In this document: one piece after another, positions 1 to 8,317 of the stretch
Layout of the letters: each line of letters begins with the position of its first letter
Numbering within the stretch: position 1 is the stretch's first letter
Source: Helichrysum umbraculigerum
Taxonomy: Eukaryota; Streptophyta; Magnoliopsida; Asterales; Asteraceae
NCBI GenBank assembly: GCA_949592205.1
Contig: CATIUR010000004.1
Span: 71,335,837 to 71,399,836, forward strand
Direction of reading: 5' to 3'
DNA: 64,000 bases
Notes under the pieces: generated by a model
Told to the model about the DNA's origin: nothing
Seen by the model: the letters and a program-made list of their open reading frames with translations, nothing else
Databases searched by the model: none
Program-made: the position numbers and the translations under genes

Positions 1-502
1 AGTGATCGAAAGACTTCCGACTCTTTGAGTAGTCGAGCGGCGTGTTCCGATTAATTTCGGCGGTCAAAATTTTATGATAACATATGCATTTTAGATTTGA
101 TTATAGACTTAAGACCGTAAGGTATATAAGTAATTAACAAGTTAAAAATGTATTCGTATTAACTAGACAAATGATATATAATTTAAAGGTTAACTTGATA
201 ATAATTTAGATCAATTAACGCTTGGAAATTATATAAGGTAATTAATAGTAAATTTAAATGTTTGGTGATTATTCACAATGCATTAAAATTTAAAATTAAT
301 TAATATTTGTTAAGTAGACTTAAGAGATTTTAGATTGATTCAGGGTAATCAATAAAAGATTTTATAAGTTATATGTAAGTTGCGTTTATATGTTAGGTTA
401 AAATATACAAAAGAATTAATAAAGAAATTCTTAGATTGGTTCAGGGAAATCAATGAAGAATTTGAATTATTAATATATTTGTATTTATGTTTTTCTCTAG
501 GA
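1..502 (+). other. AT-rich internal region upstream of the extra ORF
   Basis: This stretch has no long frame and no recognisable pol domain. It holds two related copies of a short phrase, around 323-355 and 427-460, that share 'ttcagg-aatcaat'. A GTAAGT at 375 and a pyrimidine-rich stretch ending TTTTTCTCTAG at 500 could bound a small intron of about 125 nt. The ORF with its ATG at 503 starts just after that AG. Splicing is inference. The left end of the element lies outside the window. Confidence 0.4.
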
Positions 503-1549
503 ATGGAAATGCTAGATCTATCAGATTCAGAAGATGATATTTTGGATGAGATAGATGAAGAGATTGATTATGATATTGAAGAAGGAGAGTTCAAACTTCC
601 TGAAGACTGGACTGCAGTATTTGAATCTGTGATAGATGAAGGTGTTGATCTGGATGCAAATGTAGATGAACATGTTGTGAATCCATCAACGACTGAATTT
701 GTTTTTGTAAATGAACAAGGAGAATCAGTTATTGATTTAGAAGCTTTTGAGAATGCTTCTGAAGATTCAGATACTGAAGTTGAGGAAATAGAGGACAAAT
801 ACAAACATATGGTTGGTAATCCTATGTTTATCCAAGAAATGCTGAAGAAGAAAAAGGAAAATAAGCCACGCATTTTGAAAGAAGTTGATATTACTGGAAA
901 GCGTGTACTTAAAACTGGCATTATTGGATGGTATTATGACTCTGACCTGAAGCTCTTCGCGATCAAAAGGTTTGACGGGGTTCAATATTTTGAGAAGAAG
1001 CTTGCAGTGTTTAGTTCGTTGCCTCGATATGAGATTCGAGACTTGGCTAGATTAGATATGATAAATCCAAGTGATGATGATTATGCTAAGTATGTTGAGC
1101 GTATCATTAGGACTGAAGGATTATCTATGAAGTTCTCCAAGATTAAGCCAAGGAAAGGAAAAACGATAAAGCTGAACGAACTCAGTCATAGAACTGGAAG
1201 AAGAAGAAGGAAGAAGGTTTATCCAGCGGTCAACTGTATTAAGCAAATACCTATGAAGACTATGCCTCAGAATATTTTGGGAAAATTGAAATATTGGGGG
1301 GTAGATGCTGGAACAGGAGAAGCCTTTATGATTGAAGCTGATGATGATTATCCTGATGGTGAAAAAGAGATTCTTCGTGTATATGATCACAGACATCTGA
1401 TGAACTTATCAAAGGAAGATCTGATTATGTTATACAAGAACAAGATCAAATCTACTATTGGTTGGGGTGATTTAGCACGAGATTATCATAGGATGGTTAA
1501 AACATGCATCAAGCTTAAAATTTTTGCAGGAAGTAAGATTTACAAATGA
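503..1549 (+). CDS. Extra ORF between pol position and 3' LTR of a Copia-like retrotransposon
   Basis: This frame encodes 348 aa from the ATG at 503; it stays open upstream to 380 but without an ATG. The first ~110 residues are very acidic (runs such as DLSDSEDD and DEIDEEIDYD). The middle holds a compact region with GIIGWYYDSDLKLFAIKRFDG and a later related stretch LGKLKYWGVDAGTGEAF. A basic patch, RTGRRRRKKVYP, lies about two-thirds along. I see no zinc knuckle, protease, RT, RNase H or integrase motif. The stop is 40 nt before a PPT and an LTR start, so the gene occupies the place of the third ORF (env-like or 'additional' ORF) of plant LTR elements. Function is unknown. The acidic N-terminus with a basic centre would suit a nucleic-acid-associated or regulatory protein, which is only a guess. 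The clean long frame argues for recent activity or constraint. A host-derived gene captured by the element is an alternative. Confidence 0.6.
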   Translation: MEMLDLSDSEDDILDEIDEEIDYDIEEGEFKLPEDWTAVFESVIDEGVDLDANVDEHVVNPSTTEFVFVNEQGESVIDLEAFENASEDSDTEVEEIEDKYKHMVGNPMFIQEMLKKKKENKPRILKEVDITGKRVLKTGIIGWYYDSDLKLFAIKRFDGVQYFEKKLAVFSSLPRYEIRDLARLDMINPSDDDYAKYVERIIRTEGLSMKFSKIKPRKGKTIKLNELSHRTGRRRRKKVYPAVNCIKQIPMKTMPQNILGKLKYWGVDAGTGEAFMIEADDDYPDGEKEILRVYDHRHLMNLSKEDLIMLYKNKIKSTIGWGDLARDYHRMVKTCIKLKIFAGSKIYK

Positions 1550-1589
1550 AGACTAAAGACATCGTGAAGATAAAGACGCTAGAGCTATT

Positions 1590-1603
1590 GTCAAGGGGGA
1601 GTC
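1590..1603 (+). other. Polypurine tract of the Copia-like element
   Basis: The run TCAAGGGGGAGTC stands directly before TGTTGGGACATAG. This is the usual arrangement of a plus-strand primer site followed by the TG of a 3' LTR. Confidence 0.75.
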
Positions 1604-2191
1604 TGTTGGGACATAGATTGTGACAACAGATCTAGCTTGAAATAGGACTGGTGTAATTATTATGACGTTTGTATATTGGTTTAGATTTGTAAATAAATAT
1701 TTGTTTTGTTAGTAATATTCGTTAAAACATATTATTGTGCTAAGTTAGACGAATGTTTAAAGACGAAATAAATAATAGACGTTTAATGCAAGGCGAGTCG
1801 AGATCTCAGGTCGCAGCGAGTTGAGCTGTGAGGTGAGATCTGAACTCGCGAGGCATTAGTCTGGCGAGCCGAGCTCTGTGTTGGGCTTGGGCTGCGAGTT
1901 GGACCGAACTCGCAGGCCCATGCGAGCCGAGTTGAGTTGGACGTATATAATGTTTTTCATACGGTGAAAAACATAACTTTTGGCTATTCGTCTTTCTGAT
2001 CTGCGAACTCGACAACCAGAGAAAAACCGAACCTAAAGGCTAGGCTTTGACGATTCATCGTTTAAAGTTAAGCTTTATTAAAGCGCAATTCGAACATATT
2101 CGTTGTTAGTAAGATAACACCGTATTGAGGGATTCCGCACCTTAATACTACAGATAACGAAGTTATCGATCCTAAAACTAGGGGACTTACA
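1604..2191 (+). repeat. 3' LTR of the Copia-like element
   Basis: It starts TGTTGGGACATAG straight after the PPT. A TATA box (TATATAA) is at 1944-1950. The most likely end is GGGGACTTACA at 2191, giving about 590 bp, a usual Copia LTR size. The end is uncertain because the 5' LTR and the left target duplication are outside the window. What follows (2230 onward) matches the LTR of family D. This suggests the Copia element landed inside an older D-family LTR. Confidence 0.6.
1795..1913 (+). repeat. Palindromic word cluster upstream of the Copia TATA box
   Basis: This segment repeats GCGAG/CTCGC words. The clearest is GCGAGTT (1894-1900), 6 nt, AACTCGC (1907-1913), a perfect 7-bp inverted repeat. 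It also holds GAGATCTC and several GAGCTC-like words. The cluster ends about 30 bp before the TATA box, the position expected for a U3 enhancer. Confidence 0.5.
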
Positions 2192-2846
2192 ATTCTTGAT
2201 TCTATTTGTTTGATTCTTTCTTTCTAATCCTCAAGAACACCATGTAAGTGAGTTTTCTCTATGATATAACCTAGGGTTTGATTTTTATATGGGTTTCAAA
2301 GGGTTAATGGTTTAAATACGAAATTAGGGTTTTAATTTGATGAAACTAGTGTTAATTAGTGTTTTTATGATTGATTAGTGATGTATAAGTATATATGTGT
2401 TCATGATTGTCAAGAATTTAAGTTAAAAGTGAGTAATTTGAAGTATATAGCTAAAGATCAAAGTGGGGTTTTGGTGGGGTTTCATGGAACTAGTGATTAT
2501 GATATGAAATTGTGTTTAATATGTTTAATTGAAGTTAGTAAAGCTTAATAGTGAATGAATTAGTGTTAAAGTGAGTAAAGGATTAAGAAATTAGTGATAT
2601 GTTCATAAGAGTTATGTTAAATATTTGTAGAAATAGAGTTAAAGTATGAACTAGTGATAATGAAGTATGATTATGATAATAGAACATGAAATTAGTAGAA
2701 AAGTGATGATTGTTAGTGTCTAATTGTTGTTATGATGATATGTATGATTATGTAGGTGTTAAGAGACGTGGAGGCTTATGATGATCAATATGGTGAAATC
2801 GTCTAAGAGATTGTGGTGAGTGATATGGGGGTTAAACAGGTGATGT

Positions 2847-3418
2847 GATTGTGTAGGACCAAATAGCTCGCGGGCTAGAGGTTTACACAATCAGGAATAA
2901 GTTATTTGTTTATGTTTGTTTAATTGTGTTTATTGCTTAAGTTAGTTGTTGTGTTAAATTTCTTAATTGTGCTTAATTGTTATGTGTTTAATTGTTACTT
3001 GGTAAGAAAAGTAGTGATTTCTCATTAGCTTGATGTTAGCCAAGTAATGAGTAAGTCACTAGCTTAAAGGTAAAGGAAAAGAATTGGTGATGAATAGTGT
3101 ATGATTCGATTGTGTTGGATCCGGATTGCTTTCGAGTAAGAGGCTACACAATCGGGTGGAAGATGACTTGTTGATATATGTGGATTAAATAGTGATTATG
3201 TGGTGAACCGTGTATGAATTGGTTGTATGTGTTTCCGGATAGCTTCCGAGCTAGAGGATCATACAATCAAGTAAGAGTTGCTTGTTATATGTTTTGTTTC
3301 TTATATGTGTGTGTTTAAGATTATGGTAAAAGGTGTTATTGATTAGTGACTTGCTTGTTGTTGGTTAATGATTATGTGTAATGATTCAGTGGTGATCAGA
3401 GAGTTAACTGCGGTTAAC
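2847..3418 (+). other. Leader hairpin cluster of D'
   Basis: Five inverted repeats follow one another. M1 is 2847-2892 (GATTGTGTA...TACACAATC). S is 3012-3059 (TAGTGA, CTCATTA, CTTG pairing with CAAG, TAATGAG, TCACTA). M2 is 3107-3154 (CGATTGTGT...ACACAATCG). M3 is 3219-3270 (TTGGTTGTATG...CATACAATCAA). T is 3403-3418 (GTTAAC-TGCG-GTTAAC). M1, M2 and M3 are built alike: a long outer stem, then an inner stem-loop of TAGCT/AGCTA or TTGCT/AGTAA type with a 4-nt loop. Relative to the D LTRs the cluster lies downstream of the TATA box, so it should be transcribed. Confidence 0.7.
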
Positions 3419-4339
3419 ACAGTGTTCAGTGTTTAGTGTTCAGTGTTCAGAGCCCAGTGAATTTGTGCTTTTGTATTGTGTTGATATGTGCTAAGTGTTA
3501 TGTGTGTATTACTTGTTTGATTGCCTGTGTACTCACTAAGCAGTTGTGCTTACCCGTTTCAGTGTTTATGTTGTAGGTTTATGTTACGCTAGCGACATGT
3601 GGATATAAGGGTTATGAGAAGCTAGTGACATGGATATGGAGCATGCTTATGGTTAGAATATGCTTCTTTCTTTTGAATTGTTGTTTTGATGCTCAATTGT
3701 GTAAATCGCCCAAACAATGAGTTTTCGAATTAAATATGTTGGTCAATGTATAGTAGTTGACTTTGAAAGTCAAACAGAGTTATGGTGACTAGTGTATGTG
3801 GTTGTCAAGTGTATGAAGTCATATGATTGGTTTGGTTTGGGTTAAAGTGTTGAATTGTAGAAAAAGGTCAAAAGTGATTGGTTGGTCAAAGATGAAGTTG
3901 ACAAATAGTCAACAATGTTGTAAGAGTCAAACATTTGTAGTATTGGGTAATGTGGTGGTGTTATGTAGTAGATTTGGTGATAGTGTCCAAATAGACACCA
4001 AACGGGTCAAAAGGGTTAAATCGGTTTAGAATGTACTTATGTGAGTTTGGTCAATGGTGTTAGACTTGTTTTGGTATATTGATCATGTGTGCAAAAAGTT
4101 AGAGTCCAAGTGTTCATGGTTTGTGATTTGAGTTGTAGTCAAAAAGTGGTTAAAATGGTCGAAAAGTGGTTATATGTCCGTTTTCTCGTAAAACGTGAAT
4201 TTTGAAAAAGTGCAAAAATAGAAAGTTTCATTTTGGCATTATGGAGGTGCCTGCAAATTTTCAGGGTCTAAGTGTTTACGAGTAAAAAGTTATGCGCGTC
4301 ATAAATTCGTATTTTGGTATTAGTTTGTGTGCAGCCCTG

Positions 4340-4433
4340 ATTCCTGGGGAATCGGAGTCATTCCTGAGGAATCTGAACTTAAGTGCTAACAGCAGCCCTT
4401 ATTCCTGGGGAATGGGAGTCATTCCTGGGGAAT
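4340..4433 (+). repeat. ATTCCTGRGGAAT word array in D'
   Basis: Four copies of the near-palindrome ATTCCTGRGGAAT stand at 4340-4352, 4360-4372, 4401-4413 and 4421-4433. They come as two pairs, each preceded by CAGCCCT and separated by GGAGTC, so a ~61-bp unit is doubled. Confidence 0.85.
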
Positions 4434-4584
4434 CGCTTGTAAATTCAACATTTTATTAATTGAGTCATTATTTGATTAAGGGAACGATATAACGAGTCTA
4501 TAATGTCATATTTTAGATGTGGGACCTAATAGAGTGTGTTCTCAGTGTTTGGTAAAAAAAAAATCCGAGTTTTGGGGCGTTTCA

Positions 4585-5178
4585 CTAACCGTGATCTAAG
4601 TGAGCATTTATTGATTTAGTTTAACTTCGAAAATATATAGCGAAAATAACTTAAACCCTTGTGTAGGCGGTGGCCTACCTTGCCTACAACCTGCTACCGC
4701 CATTGCCATAGTGACTAGGATGAACATCTCGTATTGGAAAAGTAGCAGTCCGCGTAGTCAATCCACCCGAGACACTGACTTTAACAATCTAATTCATTTA
4801 ACGGCGTTGCGGGGAATGAAAACATGATTAGGCCTTCTATTAATCCACAAAGTAATATTTATACTTTGGTTTTCGGAAAAATGTGCAGAATCACATAAAG
4901 CAAAAAGTAAAAGGAGGGATTAAATTAAATGGTGAATTAAAATAAGTGAACAAGAGAAAACATGGAATACCTAAAGTTGTTCAACCATCAGAAAATGACA
5001 CTCTATAACACGTACATCCTACATAATTGAACGATTTTCCTGGTGTTGATGTGTGTCATAAGCACTAGGCAAATCATCTGGAACAAAGCACACTCCTAAC
5101 TAGCATTGCGTATCACAGTAGTTAGCATTATGCATTTTTGAAGGGTTAAATGAATATACCGGTAACATACTTTCACTT
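4585..5178. other. Unassigned interval without a gene
   Basis: No long frame, PBS, PPT or match to the other repeats in the window was seen. It separates the end of LTR D' from the start of LTR I and may be older target DNA or a decayed element. Confidence 0.4.
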
Positions 5179-6039
5179 TGTAACGCCCCTAAATTCGTAA
5201 GTTAAATTGTATAATACACACTTTATTATCTAAGTTATGAAATATAATATGTTTAAGAAATAGTTAGTGGGACTAACTATGTTAAACAAATTTGGTTAGA
5301 AGGGTAGAAATTGTTAATTGTGGTTAGATGAGGGGGATAATGTGAAAACATGTGATTAAATGAAACTTCTAGCTTCTTCCTTCTCATTCTAATTTTAGAA
5401 ACACACAAAATATAGAGGTTTGTGGGTTTGGCAACAAGAAGAAATAAGGAGGAAGAAGGAAAACGAAATTAAGCTAGGGTTTATCAAATTAAGGTCTCTA
5501 ACTTCTAATTCTTCATTTGTAAGGTATAAATCACTCTTCTAGCTAGTCAATTTGATGTAAGGGTTTAATTCATATGAACCCTAGATTAAAGGAATTGAGA
5601 ATTAAGTGTACAAACTAGTGTATTAATATTTCATACATGTTTTAGAGTTATAATCCATGTTATTTTGCTAATTTTATATGCAAGAGATTAAATTCATATG
5701 CTTATGGATGTTTGATGCTTGTTTATGTATGGAAATGTTATAAGTTGATGAAAATTTATAAGTTAGTTGAAAGAGTGAATCAAACATCTATTTGTACATG
5801 ACTTTGTAAGGAAAAATGTATGAAACATGTAAATTGTATAGTTGGTGTTAATGAATTTAACACCAAAATTATGAAGTGAAAGTAGAGTGATCATGGGTTA
5901 AGTTTATGTAGTATGTAATCTATGTATATGTGTTTATGTGATTAGGTGATAAAAAGCTTGGAAGTGTTATTGATAATTTCCCCAATCAAAGCAAAGGTAA
6001 GTAGATGGATATTTGTGGAATCAAGTAAAGATTGATTAC

Positions 6040-6140
6040 CATTAGCTTGATGTTAAGCCAAATAATGATTGATTACCATTAGCTTGATGTTAAGCCAAGT
6101 AATGGTTAATTGTCATTAGCTTGATGGTTTCCAAGTAATG
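6040..6140 (+). repeat. Three tandem CATTAGCTTG...CAAGTAATG hairpins
   Basis: Copies are at 6040-6067, 6077-6104 and 6114-6140. Each pairs CATTA with TAATG and CTTG with CAAG around a bulged G, except for one mismatch in the first copy (CAAA). The same hairpin occurs once in the D-family LTRs (3021-3051 and near 42600 and 48700). Copy number therefore differs between families. Confidence 0.7.
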
Positions 6141-7142
6141 ATCATAATCATTAGCTTGGTATATATGTTAGTTCTTATGAATTAACATGGTTAGATTGTT
6201 GACGATCCTTAACTTGTGAAGAATGTTATGTTATGTGTTTCCATTACTTACTAAGCAATTTGCTTATGTCGTTATGTTTAAATGTTGTAGGTGAGCAAAG
6301 TGGGACACGGGAAGATTTGGGCAAGAAGCCCGTTGGAAGCTAGTGGTGGAACTTGTTGCTTTGTTGGTAACAAGTATTATCCCTTTTTATATCATGCTCA
6401 TGAAGATACCACCCCTTTTAGTTAAGTTTAAAAAGTATGTTTTGACACTTGATGTTCTAAGATATGGATTAAGTCTTTAGTGTAAATGTGGCATAAAGCT
6501 CTGAACTTGAAAGTCAAAGTGAGTCAAGAAGTGGTTATGTGTATGTTGGTCTTTTGGAATAATAATTTACTTTGATTGTTCATAGTAAATGAAGATAATG
6601 ATGTACGTTGTTTTGGTAGAAATTGTGGTAAATGTTCATGTTTTGAGTTCAAAGTGAAATGGCTAGAACTATGTTGTTAGTTGGTCAATGTAATCATTTG
6701 AATGTGGAAAATGTAATAGAATTGGGTTAATATGGTTAATACCCTTAACGGGTCATTTTGGTGCCCAAATGGGCCACCAAATGGTTAAAACATCAAAATA
6801 AGTTAAAGTGATAGTATATGGGTTTTCATAGTTGGTTTAGAGTCCATTTATATGGTTAAATGTGTGGGTGAAAAATGAAATTCAGATTATGTACAGTTTA
6901 GAAGTTGATGTGTTGAGAAAATGGTCCAAAATGACCATATTTTGGTTAGACGTCCGAATTCTTCGTTAACATGAATTTCGGAAAAGTGTAAAAAGGGAAA
7001 CCTCTATTATGGTATAGTGGAGGTGCTCGCAAAATTTGAAAGTCTAATTGTCGTTGGGTTATAAGTTATGCAGATTTGAAGTTCGTGTTTTAAATTGTGT
7101 TGTGCAGTTTTGGTGCAGACCAGGGTCTGCTGTAAATGGGTT

Positions 7143-7341
7143 GTACCTGACGGGTACACCTCTTACCCGGTGGGTAATGAGGTTACTCGGTTGGGGTATC
7201 AGACAGGTAACCCAAACGAACCAGATAGTGTTAGTGTAATACGAGACATGGATTGAAGGTCGTGTGGAATTGATTGGTATACGGCGGGTACCCGTGTTAG
7301 CCGGCGGGTAACCCTGTTACCTAGTTCCATACCCGGCGGGT
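7143..7341 (+). repeat. TACCC/GGGTA palindromic word array in LTR I
   Basis: The words include GTACC-5 nt-GGTAC (7143-7157) and TTACCC-GGT-GGGTAA (7163-7177). Several CGGCGGGTAAC and CGGGTACCCG variants follow up to 7341. The array follows a stretch ending GTGCAGTTTTGGTGCAG, a lead-in also seen before arrays in other families. Confidence 0.75.
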
Positions 7342-7497
7342 AACTCACCGGATTGATGGTTCTTGTTTTGATTTTTATATTGAGTTTGGCATTTTATAAC
7401 ATGTTATATAAATGAATATAATAAGTTGTTTGGAATATTATTAAGTGTATATTTATAGTTATTGAAAACAAAATGGTCACCTTTTCGGTATGTTTCA

Positions 7498-7922
7498 AGT
7501 TTGTATCAGAGCTATGGTTTAAGGGATTCGGGTATCCACCATTTGTGGGTACTTGAACTTAAACCACTTTAATTTATGTTTGAGCTTGATATAGAATTGT
7601 TATGTGTAATTGTTGAACCAGTTAATAAATTGCTAAGATTTCTGAATCGAGATGTCACGTGGGGACCTTGGAGACGTATGAATGTAATGTGATAATTAGT
7701 GCGTCTGGCCAACGCAATAATTATCATATGACATTATGTGGAGCCATGGAAACCACGAGACATTAAGAGATTGATGTTATAGTGGTTATTAACAATAATT
7801 TGATAACTAGTAAAGATAAAGTAGATAGGTAAAAGGTTAAGTACGTTTATATTAATGTGTTGTGTCTACTTTCGGTATTAAGATGAGTGAAAGAGAAGTT
7901 GAGCTAGTAGAAGGGCCGAATC
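7498..7922 (+). other. PBS and truncated internal region of element I
   Basis: TTGTATCAGAGC (7501-7512) matches the initiator tRNA-Met type PBS (TGGTATCAGAGC) apart from the first bases. The following ~400 bp has no frame of note. It stops where the minus-strand LTR of element C begins; the last five bases before C are GAATC. Confidence 0.75.
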
Positions 7923-8317
7923 TATAACACCTGACATTTTAGAACAACATATTTTATAATATAATCCATATGGAAGCGTTGTCCCAAAACATATTTACTT
8001 TAACTAAATGTTTATCGATTCTCAAAACATAATACTTATACTAAATAATTACATAACCATATTAACAAGACCGCGTGTTATCAGAACTATTCAAAACATA
8101 ATATTAACAAAAAGTCAGAGCGCGCGATATCCTAGTCAAACATCCAGTCAACCACCATATCCCGATCTACCTCAAAAGCTAACCAAAAATCTGCAAAAGA
8201 TTCAACAACGAGGGATTAGCTCACGCTAAGTGAATGGAATCGTAACCGACGGTTCAATCCAATCATAACAAGTTTTTACAACATCTAAACTTAATCACAT
8301 AAACACATAAGTCAAGA

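Larger units (their letters stand above)
2230..4584 (+). repeat. D', truncated LTR of family D
   Basis: From about CATGTAAGTGAG (2241) to the end TTTTGGGGCGTTTCA (4584), this segment follows the two D LTRs at 41507-44126 and 47605-51052 in the same order. The shared landmarks are the splice-donor-like GTAAGTGA, the leader hairpins, the ATTATGG/AGTTATGC-type stretch and the poly-A-rich run before GAGTTTTGGGGCGTTTCA. Divergence is much higher than between the two D LTRs, so it is an older copy. The sequence after 4584 is not a PBS, so this is a 3' or solo LTR. Its left end is lost at the Copia LTR. Confidence 0.75.
5179..7497 (+). repeat. 5' LTR of element I (Ty3/Gypsy type)
   Basis: It runs from TGTAACGCCCCTA to CGGTATGTTTCA (2319 bp) and is followed at once by a tRNA-Met-type PBS. 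It has a splice-donor-like TTTGTAAGG at about 5517. Three copies of a hairpin shared with family D are at 6040-6140. Near its 3' end are a conserved stretch resembling families D and D' (GTGTAAAAAG, then TAGTGGAGGTGC) and a word array. The matching 3' LTR is not in the window because element C cut the internal region. Confidence 0.8.

Noticed and set aside
1604..4584. A single 2.98-kb LTR from the Copia start to the D' end
   Set aside because: The first ~600 bp has its own PPT, TATA box and Copia-like start, while the rest aligns with family D from an internal point. Two overlapping insertions fit better, though the join is not proven.
4585..5178. Possible host gene fragment
   Set aside because: No frame over 60 codons, no splice pattern and no recognisable motif.
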